A stretch of DNA of 64,000 nt from Saccopteryx bilineata (GCF_036850765.1 NC_089496.1:106227767-106291766), one strand, 5' to 3'; positions 34,195 through 46,789 are shown, counted from the stretch's first letter. A program made the numbers and translations. Notes: generated by a model from the sequence alone, not told the origin.

Positions 34195-34900
34195 GCCCCA
34201 GATATATGGAAAAGATTTATATAGGCGGATGAGGATCCTCAAACCCCTCAGTGAGATCTTCTGAACATGGCTTTTAAGATACCAAGAGGCAGAAAAAGCC
34301 CAATAGAGATCAGGGGAACTACCAGCTTTTAGGATACGCCCTTAAAGGCTCCAACACCCCAAATGGGTCTCATAGGATGCCAACTGGGTCCTGCTTCAAT
34401 AGTGAAAAGGTCAATGAGCTAAAGCCTGCCAGACTTACATGCCTTTGCTGTGAGGAAATAAGGACACTGGAAGGTAGGCTTCCCCCTCACTCCTCTAAGG
34501 GAGGGTTCAGTCCCTTCCAGCCCTGCTCCAGCCACCTATGACCTAACCTTGCCCAGAAAGCTGGGGTTTGCCACTGAAGGCTAAAGGTGCCCAGGGCCGT
34601 TGGCCCCATCTACGACACTGTGGATGAGCCTAGGGTATTTCTTCCAAGAAGCAGGTAAACTGATCTCATTTACACAAGGGCCACTTAACTATGTCTTGCC
34701 TGAATAGTCAGGTTTTTTATTCTTCACTCGAAGATCTCTGTTGTGGGTGTTGATAGTCCTTTTTGCTTTGTTTAATATATAGTGTTTCCTTTATTCCTCC
34801 TACCTCAATGCCCCACTCATATTTCAGGCTGTGACCTACTCCTAATTTAGAGCTCTCTCCCCCTTTTGCCAAATTGTATTGTGAATTTACCTTTGCCACC
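34195..34900 (+). pseudogene. Class I (gammaretrovirus-like) ERV gag 3' end and protease remnant
   Basis: Read with frame changes, this gives the end of Gag (ADEDPQTP near 34228, then KAPTPQMG near 34350). A decayed nucleocapsid zinc knuckle follows, whose GHWKVGFPLTP survives near 34463 although its first cysteines are lost. The gag-pro linker has CPGPLAPST near 34590. A protease remnant ends LPE before a stop near 34700. The catalytic Asp-Thr-Gly of the protease is not intact here. These features belong to class I elements, not to the class II pol just upstream. The junction lies near 34190. Heavily mutated; no function expected. Confidence 0.68.
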
Positions 34901-35343
34901 CAGCTTAGTGTATCCCAAGGTTCTCTTTACCATGCCACAGTTGCAGAGCTCCAGGGAAAAGCAACCTGGTCTCATCTCTCCAGGCAGAGGAGAACAGAAG
35001 CTCCATCTCCACACATGCTGCAGATGGCTTTTCCAGTCTACCTGAATCATTACCAGCTAGAAACAGTGGTCATTGGGACTTGGAGGTGAGTAGCAAAGTA
35101 TAGAATTGTGACAATTCCAGTGCCATGCGGACTTTTCCTGGATGTGGACTTTTCCTGGACTCCTGCTCCTTGGGACAGCTCCTAACAGACTGAACTGGGG
35201 TTGGGTTGCATTTATCAGGGACTTGGCATGGTGTTGGGGCCAACTTGGACTTGGTGAACACGTTAAGGACACTATTCTTTTATGGATTCTTGCTGTATTA
35301 GCCAAGAGTTTGCTTAAAGGCTTTAATCAATGTAAAAAGAAAT
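34900..35343 (+). other. Possible continuation of the class I ERV, unassigned
   Basis: An open stretch at 34874-35089 contains ELQGKATWSHLSRQRR, which is reminiscent of the end of a class I integrase, but too short and diverged for me to be sure. No LTR seen before the L1 piece at 35345. Confidence 0.3.
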
Positions 35344-35344
35344 A

Positions 35345-35765
35345 ATAGAGGACTGGATAAAGAAGATGTGGCACATATACACCATGGTATACTATTCAGC
35401 CTTAAGAAATGATGACATCGGATCACTTACAACAAAATGGTGAAATCTTGATAACACTATACGGAGTGAAATAAGTAAATCAGAAAAAAACAAGAACTGC
35501 AGGATTCCACACATTGGTGGGACATAAAAATGAGACTAAGAGACATGGACAAGAGTGTGGTGGTTATGGGGGTCAGGGGGAGGGAAGGAGGGAGAGGGGG
35601 ACAAAGAAAACTAGATAGAGGGTGACGGAGGACAATTTCACTTTGGGTGATGGGTATGCAACAGAATTGAATGACAAGATAACCTGGACATGTTTTCTTT
35701 GAATATACGTACCCTGATTTATTGATGTCACCCCATTAAAATTAATACAAATTTATTTATTTTAA
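35345..35765 (+). mobile_element. 5'-truncated L1 3' end (young family)
   Basis: Begins in the ORF2 tail (AAGAAATGATGACATCGGAT, shared almost exactly with 31719 onward), then G-rich UTR, GATTTATTGATGTCACCCCA and an A-rich end. Confidence 0.88.
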
Positions 35766-35789
35766 AAAACAAAAAAATGACATAATGGT

Positions 35790-36780
35790 AAATATTACAC
35801 ATCTGTCTCCATACAGTTACAGAAAAAGTTTTTGCTTGTAATGAGAACTTTCAAGACCCACTTTCCTAGCTACTTTCAAGTTTTAACACAGTATAATTAA
35901 GTATAGTCACCCTGCCGTACAGCCCTATGACTTACTAATTTTATAACTGGAAATATGTACCTTTTGACACTCTTCACTCATTTCGCCCATCCACCAACCC
36001 CTACCTCAGGCAACCACCAACGTGTTCTCTATATCCATGAGCTCAATTTTTGTTTCTTTAGATTTCACATGTAAGTGAGATCATAGAATATTTATTTCTC
36101 TTTCTCTGACTTATTTCACTAGCAAAATGCTCTAAAAGTCCATCTATATTGTCAGAAATGGCAAGATTTCATTCTTTTTAGGGCTGAATATTAATAAGTC
36201 CACTCTTTATCTATATATCTCACACCTTCTTTATCCATCAATGGACATTCAAGGTTGTTTCCATATCTTGATGATTGTAAATAATGCAGTAAACTTGGGG
36301 GTGCACAAATCTTTTGAAGTTAGTGGTTCACTTTTCTTTGGATGAATATTCAGAAATAAAATTGCTGGATCATACAGTAGTTGTATTCTTTTTTTTTTTT
36401 TTTTTTTGAGAAACTGCCTTACTGTTTTCCATAGTGGCTGTACCAATTTACATTCCCATCAACAGTTCCCTTTTCTCTACATCCCTGCCAACACTTGTTA
36501 CCTCTGGTATTTTTGATAATAACCATTCTATGTGAGGTCATGGATAGCCTCATTGTGGCTTTGATATCCACTGTGACGATTAATGATGTTGAGCATCTTT
36601 TCAGGTACCCGTTAGCCATCTGCATGTCTTCTTTGGAAAATGTCTATTCAGATCTGATTTGGTTTTTTGCTATTGAATTATAAGAGTTCTTTATATATTT
36701 TGGATCTTAATGATTTATCAGATACATATGATTTGCAAATATTTTTTCCCATTCAGTTTGCTTATCCTAGCTTTAATAAG
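35790..36780 (-). mobile_element. Old L1 fragment
   Basis: Antisense text typical of old L1: ACATGTAAGTGAGATCATAG, TTATCCATCAATGGACATTC, TTGCTGGATCATACAGTAG, then TTTTCCATAGTGGCTGTACC. A poly-T interruption lies at 36390-36407. Confidence 0.75.
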
Positions 36781-39360
36781 GTATAGCTGACAAAAATTAA
36801 AAGTGTATACAGTTAAGATGTACAAAATTATTATTTTGATATACGTAAACTTTGTGAAATGATTATCACAATCACCTAATTAACATACTCATTAAAAATG
36901 GTGCTTTTCAATGCAAAAACCCCCACCCCCTTTATAAGAACAATATTCTAGCTGCTCTTTACTATTTCACAGGTAAAAGGCCTTTCCGCACCGACAGTAA
37001 ACTGCTTGAGGGTGGGGACCAAATCTCACACTTCTTGGTACTCCGAAGCCAGACTTCTTGACGAAGACATATAAGGCGCAATGCTGGGTAGACACCAGTA
37101 AATGCAGTAAATGTCTGTGGGTCAGCGTGCTCCTCTTGATCTCAGACCCTTCAGACAAGCATCAGAAGACATATGTTCAGAGCAACTACCCAGCTTTCAT
37201 TAATTTTCTAGTTAATTAGTTCCATACATTTATTACTCAATGTCTGAATTCTCAATTCAAATCATTCTTGGGTTATTTTTGTTTCTGAATGTGATATAAA
37301 TGTTGAAATTAATCACAGTAAAATAGCTTTAAATTGTGCTGTATTGACCCATTTTTAGAACAAGGATGGTACCTACATCTTCATAAACTCCAGTTAGTTA
37401 ACCACAATGAAATATAAGAAAACGATACTAATAGAAACAATCTATCACAAACTCCCTAGGCTTATGTGGAATGAAAGATTGTCTCATGTCTCACATCCTG
37501 GACTAGTCCACGTCTGCTTCTCCAGAGAGGTCGGAAATTCCAGAAACAAAGGCACTTTGGGGAGCATACCCACGCTCCAAATCCTTCAGTAACTGGCAAG
37601 GCTCAACTGATGATTTGTCTGAAGAGAGGAATTTGGTCCCAAACCTGACAGTGAAGCACAGCCAATGTCAACTGCTTGAGCTAAATTCACAGATACTTTT
37701 CAGATAATCATGAGCTACATGCGGCTACGGGTCTCCTGGTCAACGTCCATATTCACCTGAGTGTTTGGTTTGGTCATCTTTGGACACTGCTTCCACAAAG
37801 CAACTCCCCTTCCAAAGTAACAAATAATAAGTCCTGAACTGAATAAGCTTCACCATGTTTCTTCTGGTGATTCTTCTCTTGCTCAGAGGAAAGAATGTTT
37901 TCTTTTAACTTCTTACTGCTACTGAAGTTGGATACTTTTGCTTTCATCTTGATGAGACTCTCCCATCCCTTTCTGTGCTACCAGACCACTGCACTGTTCC
38001 ACATACTTCCAGTTTCTGCTTTGCTTTCGTTAGTTCATTAGTTCATACTGGCTTATGGTAGAATCCATTTGTTACCCAGGGACTCAGATCTCCCCAAATG
38101 ACATCACAGTCTTGGTTTTCATTTTCATTTCACTACATTGCACCAAACATATCTACTCTGAAGCAAAATGTTTTAACAATGAAAAGGTACAGGGAGCACT
38201 ATAATAAGAATTTTAAACCCCCTTTCTAATCATTAGATAAGCAACCCAACCTGCAACCAAGTCAGGTAGGGCACAATGTCCCCACTGGTACAGTGAAGCT
38301 CTGGGCGGCAGCAGCAGACTCGGGTTCGGTCCAGGTCACTACCGGAGGAATCTCTTCTGCGCTCCCGTCTGGCCCGACAATTCCTACACAGAAACCGCGT
38401 CCTCGTCTCATGCTGCTCAGCAAATGATTTATTTACAAGTCCCTAAAAGTTGAGACTTTCTAAATTCCAGTTTTTTTAAGTTTAAAATAGATCTTTCAGA
38501 ACTCCTTCTATATCCCAAGTATTGATACTTCTTCGTAAGTCGTGGACTATTACAGAACTTCCAGGGCAGCCACCCGGGAGTACAGCCTCTGGGGCCTGCT
38601 TCAGAGCACGGCTGTCAGTCCTCGTAACCCAACCTGGCTCCGCTACATTTTAAAACTCTCAACTATACCTTTAATGTAGCTTGAAAAACAACATAATTAA
38701 ATATTGTGACTAAAAGCAAATAAAGCAGAGCTTAAGGCACTGTGCTCTTAATCTACACACATTCCTCTCTCCCCTGAAAATCGCAATGTTTTCAAAAATA
38801 TTTTCAAAAGTGTGTAGTTATGAAAAGAAAGGCTGAAGTTTGTCATTTAAAGCCAGGACTATGTTTCCAAAGCGAACTCCTGGCACCGCTGGCAAAGTCA
38901 GCAAGTGTGAATAGACTAAAAGGTTCCTTCTGCTTTTTCTTGCCGTCCTGGATGCAGTTTGAGAGCTTTAAGAAAACATGCTCACAACCCCTAGGTTTTA
39001 TGACAGTGTAACAAGGTGGCAACGAGATGCACCACAAAGGGACTCTTTTATCGAAGGATTCACAAAACTGTACTTAACAGGGTGCTTTTAAAAAAAACAT
39101 TAAAAATATAGTTCAATTTACAATCACTAGACTCATTGTGACTTTTCTGAAAACATTAGTTTATAGGACAAGGCTTATGCAAATGTAGTAAATCAGTGCA
39201 AGTATATTTATTTACACTTAGTGTATCACCCACCTAACCCCCTCCCTCTCCACGCTCTTGAACTTCATTAGCCTGAAAACATTTTTCTCTTTGAACTCAG
39301 GGCTCTGCGAAAAGACTTCAGAATGAAGACCAAGTTCCCAGAAGAGCAGTAATTTGCTTT
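36781..39360. other. Unique intronic DNA
   Basis: No exon or repeat recognised with confidence. 38270-38640 is relatively CpG-containing (for example GAAACCGCGTCCTCGTCTCA) but without open coding structure. Confidence 0.45.
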
Positions 39361-39389
39361 GGACTGATGAGTCTGCCCTGGGGTCTCCC

Positions 39390-39415
39390 GGGCGGGCGGG
39401 AGGCCGGCGGGCGGG
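39390..39415 (+). other. G-quadruplex-capable GC-rich patch
   Basis: Five or more GGG runs separated by short loops (GGGCGGGCGGGAGGCC then GGCGGGCGGG) in an otherwise AT-rich intron. The motif is seen; folding is inference. It lies on the strand opposite ATE1 sense, that is on the template strand. Confidence 0.6.
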
Positions 39416-41342
39416 CGAGAACACAGCAAAGGGAGAGTTCCGCTAGCACTGCTCTCACACGGGCTCTGCAGGGCACTCACTGTGTTCTCTCACAAGCAAC
39501 GCTCACACTCACACCCTTCTCTCTGGAAGACAGGGACCAAGACAGAAGAGAGCGAGACAGAGAGAGGGAGAGATATACGTGACATTTCTGAAGAGAACTT
39601 AACTTAGGCTTAAATGTGAAATTAGAACTCAGTTCTTGACACTATCAATTTTTGACTCATATTCCTGCACCAAACCTCTCTGCTACTGTCTCGTAAATAA
39701 TTCTCTATGCAAATTGACACTAAGAGAGCTAAAAAGAATTAGAAGAGAAAAACACAAATTATATTTTAACTTTCCCTTGCGTATTTAAATAATGTTTAGA
39801 GTAAAATATTTTTTAAAAAGCATATTCGACTGCATAATATCAAATCCATGGACATGGTATTGCAGTCCACAGTTTGTCCAAGGAGGTAAACCTATAGGGT
39901 CACATCTTTCTCTAAAGTCACACACATCTGGAGAACACAGACACCTGGCAGAAAAAGATAGTTATACTACAAACAAAACAAAAGCAGTTGTTGTTAAGAT
40001 AAGGTAATATGATTGTACAGTTTGCTAAACCATCCATGCTAAACAATGATAATACGTATTATATGATAACACAGAATTTAATTGTGTTTAGTTTTGGACA
40101 GTTTTCAGTTAAATATCTAGTTAGGGACATAATCTTTGGAATACTTGATCAAAAAAATTATAAAATTAGACTCCAATAAAATATAAAAATATTAAAGTCA
40201 TAACCAAGATTAAGAGTAGATCCCTCGATAAAAAGAACATTTAAAATACCTGTGCTATAGTCCTAAATTTAAATGGAATGTACCAGAGGGAAAAAAAAAA
40301 CATTTGTCACCTCACCAATTTACAAGTGACATTTCACACCCAAAGCCTATATGTGTGTGTATACATAAGAATAAAAGACAAAAATGAAAAAAAAATCATA
40401 TGCAAAATTGATCTTAGTTATTACTAGTATCACTAGAATTAAGAAACAGAGAAGAGGCCTGTTAGCGACAAGGGAAGTTCAGAAATGCATAATTCCTATT
40501 TAATATAGATGGTTTCAACTTGTACAATAAGTCCTCACTAATACCACTGATACATTCTTGGAAACTGCAACCTTAAGCAAAATGACCTATAATGAAACCA
40601 ATTTTAGCATAGGCTATTTTGAGTAATTTTAAGAATATGACTACAGAATTCCATCATGTTCAAATATCTTTAGAGTTAAGTGAGAATCAATGACATATCG
40701 TAAGACCTAAATGTAATGCAAATGCCAGTGAACATATAATCTTCTGGGCTGAAAGTGCAAGCTTCAGTGAATACACCCGTAACTAACTGGGTAAGAAAGC
40801 ACGGGGTCATGGCTATGTGACCACCTCTCTGACATACACACAAGGTACTGCAAACATACAAACAAGGTACTGTCTTTCAACCTGGAAAACTCTGAATTAA
40901 GAGAAATGTTTGAGAATAAATACCATGGTATTAATAATGGTGTCAAGGGGTCTGAGCATATTTGCTATTCTGCACTTACAGTATTTGACAAAACTGAGGC
41001 CATTAGAAAATAAGCCCCTCTCATGATGTCATTTGTCATCTTAACACTAGAAGTCTTCAGTCCGTGAACATGGTAAACCTCTCTATTGTTTCGGTCTCTG
41101 AGCAATACTTAATGGTTTCCAGCATAGTGACCTTAATAAATATATTCCCAAATACTGTGCTGTATTTTTAATGCTATGTAAGTGAATTTGTATTCATTCA
41201 TTTTCCAACTACTTGCTTGTAGTATATAAAAATACAACTGAATTTTGTATATTAACTTTGCATACTGTGACCTTCCTAAAATTCACTTACTAGTTAGTTG
41301 CAATAGTTGTTCAGAAGACTTCTGGAAATTTTCTATCTAAAC
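39416..41342. other. Unique AT-rich intron
   Basis: Nothing recognised apart from a short purine-rich stretch at 39525-39572. Confidence 0.45.
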
Positions 41343-41693
41343 TAGGGATAGTCAACCTTTTTATACCTACCACCCACTTTTGTATCTCTGTGAGTAGTAA
41401 AATTTTCTAACTGCCCACTGGTTCCACAGTAATGGTGATTTATAAAGTAGGAAAGTCACTTTACTTTATAAAATTTATAAAGCAGAGTTACAGCAAGTTA
41501 AAGCATATAATAATAATTACTTATCAAGTACTTTATGTCGGATTTTCGCTAAGTTTGGCAGAATAAATCTTTATAAAACAACTTATATAGTTAAATCTAT
41601 CTTTTTATTTATACTTTGGTTGCTCCACTACCTCCCACCATGAAAGCTGGAACGCCCACTAGTGGGCGGTAGGGACCAGGTTGACTACCACTG
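41343..41693 (+). mobile_element. Nonautonomous hAT element, 351 bp
   Basis: Inverted ends TAGGGATAGTCAACCT and AGGTTGACTACCACTG; flanks ATCTAAAC (41335-41342) and ATGTAAAC (41694-41701) form an 8-bp duplication with one change. Sub-terminal CCACTTTTGT/CCCACTAGTGGGCGG repeats, no coding frame. Confidence 0.87.
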
Positions 41694-42269
41694 ATGTAAA
41701 CAATAATTTTTGTTGCCAACAGTAAATACATAACTGAATAATTGATTTAGTCTTATAATTTCACAATCAGTAAAAATTTAGATTAACATGTATAAATTTA
41801 TTAGATTTATAAGAGTACTTTGTTAGCCAACTGACTTAAGAGGGAAACTGAATACATTATCATTAAAAGTTTTAAAAACGTTCAAAGAAATTTAATTAGC
41901 ACTCTGTAAATAAAATCAAATGTTATTCAAAAGCCCTTTAAAAATTATTGCAAGATTTGAAAAGATTTGTTATCCAAATTTAAATGATTAAAGAAGAAAC
42001 AGACGTTACTTTAACAGACTATTACTTTAATAAACTGAATAACAATTTCTGAAATTAAAGTGAACATTGGACTTGGCTTTTCTGCAAACAAAAGTCATGC
42101 TCATGGGCACCAGAAACTTAGTCTTCAATAGTTAATACCTAGATGCTCACAAATTTGAAAACCTAATCTACATCTTCAAAACCAGAGATAAAGCACTGCG
42201 CATGCCTGGATAACTGGGCAGACTGGCTAGTAAAAATCTGTGTAACAGCATTTTAAAAATTTCTCTGGA

Positions 42270-42455
42270 GCCTGACCTGTGGTGGCGCAGTGGATAATGC
42301 ATCGACCTGGAAATGCTGAGGTCGCCGGTTCGAAACCCTGGGCTTGCCTGGTCAAGGCACATATGGGAGTTGATGCTTCCAGCTCCTCCCCCCTTCTCTC
42401 TCTCTGTCTCTCTCTCTCTCCTCTCTAAAAATGAATAACGAAAAAAAGAAAAAAA
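42270..42455 (+). mobile_element. Short GCCTGACCTGTGG-type SINE
   Basis: Head GCCTGACCTGTGGTGGCGCA, B box GGTTCGAAACC, CT-rich body, AATGAATAA tail; AAAATTTCTCTGGA is duplicated. Confidence 0.93.
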
Positions 42456-42492
42456 AATTTCTCTGGAAGGCTGGCTTTAAAACATTCTTTAA

Positions 42493-42870
42493 GGCCCTGG
42501 CCAGTTGGCTCAGTGGTAGAGCATCGGCCTGGCGTGCAGAAGTCCCAGGTTCGATTCCGGCCAGGGCACACAGGAGAGGCACCCATCTGCTTTTCTACCC
42601 TTCCTCCTCTCCTTCCTCTCTGTCTCTCTCTTCCCCTCCCGCAGCCGAGGCTCCACTGGAGCAAAGATGGCCCGGGCACTGGGGATGGCTCCTTGGCCTC
42701 TGTCCCAGGCGCTAGAGTGGCTCTGGTCGCAACAGAGCAACGCCCCGGAGGGGCAGAGCATCACCCCCTGGTGGGCGTGCCGGGTGGATCCTGGTCGGGC
42801 GCATGCAGGAGTCTGACTGTCTCTCCCCGTTTCCAGCTTCAGAAAAATACAAAAAACAAAAACCAAAAAA
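42493..42870 (+). mobile_element. Long VES-like SINE
   Basis: Head GGCCCTGGCCAGTTGGCTCA through A-rich end; duplication AACATTCTTTAAG/AACCATTCTTTAAG. It sits about 40 bp after a short SINE in the same orientation. Confidence 0.92.
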
Positions 42871-43289
42871 ACCATTCTTTAAGAATTGATAATAGTCACT
42901 GATAACTTTTAAAGTTTACTTTAATTCTTAGCTTTATAGTTTTAATAGAAAATGCTACTGATAAACATTATAATACCTCAGTCTTATGCACAAATACTAT
43001 AGGAAAGGCTTGGTGTCTTCATTAAAGTACCACACCATCTAGAAAATTCGAGTGTCTCAACTTTCAACCACGAGTCATATTAGTACTGCACCAGCACCTG
43101 GGTAAGAAGGGCATCCCTAAAAAGGAGGTAAGTGGGGAAAGATAGTAATAATACAATAAAGTGATATTTTTTAAGTGGACAGGAAGTAGACTGAAAAGTC
43201 TGGGGACTAACTAACTTTTCTACATCTTACATTTCAAAACATTCTCCATATTCACCAACTGCATAAGCCAAATTCCCAACAATATTCGC

Positions 43290-43562
43290 GTTTGTTTTCT
43301 TATGTGAGAGAGACAGAGAGAGGGATAGATAGGGACAGACAGGAAGAGAGAGAAATGAGAAGCATCAGTTCTTCGTTGTGGCACCTCAGTTGTTCATTGT
43401 TTGCTCTCTCATATGTGCCTTGACTGGGGGGCTACAGCAGACCGAGTGACCCCTTGCTCAAGCCAGCAACCTTAGGCTCAAGCTAGCGACCTCGGGTTTC
43501 GAACCTGGGTCTTCCATGTCCAAGTCCAACTCTCTATCCACTATGCCACCATCTGGTCAGGC
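43290..43562 (-). mobile_element. GCCTGACC-type SINE
   Basis: Minus copy: GAGAGACAGAGAGAGGG edge, CAAGCCAGCAACC body and head TGACCAGATGGTGGCATAG-like at right. Duplication unclear, older copy. Confidence 0.78.
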
Positions 43563-44229
43563 TACAAAATTCTTGTTTTGATGCCTGTTTCCTTTATGAC
43601 ATTTAGTAGGCTACAATGAGTTTATCTCCAGCTGGCTACTGGCAGCAAAAAATGTTTATTAAGTATTTATTCAACAATCAAAATAATTAATTTTGTAACA
43701 TCAAGTGGGTAGATCAACCTCAAATCTAGATTTGAAAATATTTTACCCGTATTACAGCACATTTTCAGAGGCCCCAGTTCTGGTAAATTTACTTTCTCCT
43801 TTCCCAGTAATTTAGATGACATTTTGCCTGAGGGACGCCCTTCTGAGGGACCATGAACACAACATTCAGGAAGTCGCACCAGCCTTGGAGAAACCAGGCA
43901 GGCGGATCCAGGTCGGAGCTCCTCTGAACCACATATTCCCACAACGGTAGTGTCAGCGGGGACTCGTTTTTTCTGTGGGCATGTATGACAGAAACTACAG
44001 AAGTACGGAAAAAATGCCAGGGAACCATGCCAGCAGAAGAAAAGGGGGATATACTATAATAAAATAACACAGATGGAGCCCCAGGAGTTTGACAGACTCA
44101 AACAACAAAAAAGCTGTTTATATTAGTTCAGATTTTCAGCAACTACATACTAGGATGAACTGAGATGTCCTTGAAACTCCCTAACCTGAGTAAAATGCAC
44201 AAAGCATTATGTCCAAATTAGATGCTGGT

Positions 44230-44411
44230 TTTTGTCTTTTTTATTGATTTGATAGGGGGGGATGCAGGTGGAGCAAGAGAAACATCAGTTTGTGTTCCCC
44301 TTATTTATGCACTCATTGGCTGAATCTTGCATGGGCCCTCACGGGGGTCAAACCTGCCACTGTGGAATGTTGGGATAATACACTAACCAACTGAGCTGCC
44401 TGGCCAGGACT
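44230..44411 (-). mobile_element. Classical VES-like SINE
   Basis: Minus copy with TTTTATTGATTTG left edge, CTTATTTATGCACTCATTGG body and TCCTGGCCAGGCAGCTCAG head on minus. Differs in body from the long VES-like copies and matches the shorter VES known from bats. Confidence 0.75.
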
Positions 44412-44669
44412 GGTGCTGTTAATTTTGTAATAAACTTAAATTCAACATCCTAACTAATAACTTATGACTTAGTTACATTAGAGACAAATTAGGAAATTTC
44501 TTGCAAACATTTCAAAGTATGTATAGAAAAGAGTGAAATCTAAACTAATCTGTGCTTAAATGTATACTAAAGATTATTCTAATTATCTCCTTTGTAATAA
44601 ATACTAAAACTAAGTATAATTACTTACAAAAATCATAGAGCAATATTTGAGTTAAAATTATTTTAAATT

Positions 44670-44998
44670 GCCTGACCAGGCGGTGGCGCAGTAGATAGAG
44701 CGTCGGAATGGGATGCAGAGGACCCAGGTTCGAGACCCCAAGGTTGCCAGCTTGAGCGTGGGCTTATCTGGTTTGAGCAAAAAGCTCACCAGCTTGGACT
44801 CAAAGTTGCTGGCTCAAGCAAGGGGTTACTCGGTCTGAAGGCCCACAGTCAAGGCACATATGAGAAAGCAATCAATGAACAACTAAAGTCTCACAACGAA
44901 AAACTGATGGTTGATGCTTCTTATCTCTCCCCATTCCTGTCTATCCTATCTATCCCTCTATCTGACTCTCTCTCTATCTCTGAAAAATAAAAAGAAAA
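44670..44998 (+). mobile_element. GCCTGACC-type SINE
   Basis: Typical head and body with AAT-rich tail; AAAATTATTTTAAAT is duplicated at both edges. Confidence 0.92.
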
Positions 44999-45254
44999 AA
45001 AATTATTTTAAATCTCTGATAAAAAGAAATATTAGCTGTCATTTTTTGCAATAAATATTATCTGAAGGGCCAATACTGAAACATTCAATTATGTTCTAAG
45101 GATAAATTGAGGTAACAGGAAAAACATATTAATACAATGGTGCTTGGGAAATAGCATATGCTCAATAAAGTTTACATTTTTTGTAAATCTAGAATCAAAA
45201 GACTTTACTATCAACAATAAACACAGTATTAGTCAAACATTAAAAATCACATCG

Positions 45255-45561
45255 AGCCTGACCAGGTGGTGGCGCAGTGGATAGAGCGTTGGACTGGGAT
45301 GCGGAAGTACCCAGGTTCGAGTCTCCGAGGTTGCGCGCGGGCTCATCTGGCTTGAGCCAAGAGCTCGCCAGCTTGGACCCAAGGTCGCTGGCTCCAGCAA
45401 GGGGTTACTCGGTCTGCTGAAGGCCCACGGTCAAGGCACATGTGAGAAAGCAATCAATGAACAACTAAGAAGTCACAATGCGCAACGAGAAACTGATGAT
45501 TGATGCTTCTCATCTCTCTCTGTTCCTGTCTGTCTGTCCCTGTCTATCTCTGCCTCTGTAA

Positions 45562-45590
<29 letters not shown>
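45255..45590 (+). mobile_element. GCCTGACC-type SINE
   Basis: Head GCCTGACCAGGTGGTGGCGC, body and long A tail; AAAAATCACATC is duplicated. Confidence 0.93.
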
Positions 45591-45593
<3 letters not shown>

Positions 45594-45603
45594 TCACATC
45601 AAA

Positions 45604-45852
45604 TCAGTTTATCATGGCTCTAAAACCAACTCCAAACATCTGTTTTACGCTCTTGATGGCGCTCGTAACCCCACCACCAGACGCTGCCGCCATGGAAGCT
45701 GTGGCATGTTTGCTGCATGACTGAATTACCGATCGTGTCATTTCTACGTTACTTGAGAAGCGACACAAAGTACTGAGTAAAAACAACAAAAGCGCAAAGC
45801 ATGATTCCTGTCCCGTTTTTTTAAAATTAACAGATTCATGCACATAAAACAC
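45604..45852 (-). other. Unassigned CpG-bearing open stretch
   Basis: On the minus strand an acceptor-like tract (TTTGTTGTTTTTACTCAG) lies inside an 83-residue frame. Downstream of it the frame reads RSVIQSCSKHATASMAAASG and ends just before TGA near 45604. Several CpGs are retained, unusual for the surrounding intron. I do not recognise the protein. Splicing from the ATE1 exon into this acceptor would reach a stop within ten codons in phase, so it is not a good ATE1 exon. It could be chance, a short retrocopy or a conserved noncoding block. Confidence 0.25.
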
Positions 45853-45859
45853 AAGATCA

Positions 45860-46780
45860 GAAGGAGAGCATGAAAATATTAATGATCATTAAATCTCGTT
45901 AGTAGTTGTTTTATGCTTTTGGATGAATTTTCCACTAGGGTTCCCAGTAAATAGTTTATAAAGTAATTTTTTTAAAAAGATAAGCTGTGATTGTGATGCG
46001 TAAAATTTAAATCTATCCATATCCAACTATCAAGTTAAAGGCAATTTGAAAAAATTTTACTTGAAATGATTTGAGAAACATCTGAAGTAATTTCTTTAGG
46101 GTAGGCGGAGGTCCTGAACTGAAAAACAAAAGACCTATTTATGGACAAATTATTTCTTTAGAATTTTCCAAGTGCCTTCAGTTTGTCAGCCCCTCCCCCA
46201 CAGTACCTTAAAAGCAGTAAATACACAATAGGTTTTTACTGCTATCCAGACTTCCTAGTTGAGAAGTAACCACGGAACCCCAAAATGCACAATGGACATG
46301 TGTGTGCAGGAGCACAGGGAAGGGAAGAACAGGCTTCCGGAGGCTCACGGCGGCTCAGGATGGGAGAACGGAGTTTTCCTGACAAGTGGCCGCAGCGCGC
46401 CTTGCAGCCAAGAGGTTTCAGAGACCTGCAGCGCCTTACGCGGAGTAATTTAACTCCTGACGACTGAACGGAGACACAAGACTTAAGAGAAAGAAGCACC
46501 ATGCTGACTCACAATATTGCCCATATTAAGCTCGGTATTTCTCTGAGTCTGAGTTTGGGTCAAGGAAAAGTAAAACTGGCCCCAGAGACAAGAACGCCTT
46601 CCCACTTATTGCCGTTTAAATCTCAAGTGACCGTGTTTCACAGCATGCGCAATCCATTCCAGCACGGAACTGCATTTTAATTTCCTAAAACCACAGGGTG
46701 GGAGACTGATTCTCATAGTGTCTGGGCTGTGATACTCAATGCTGATAAACTATGGTGTTCCCTTGCAAGTTCCAAAGATT
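45860..46780. other. Unique intron
   Basis: Slightly GC-rich around 46300-46460 with short open frames on both strands; no known protein and no splice structure. Confidence 0.4.
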
Positions 46781-46789
46781 CAGCATATG

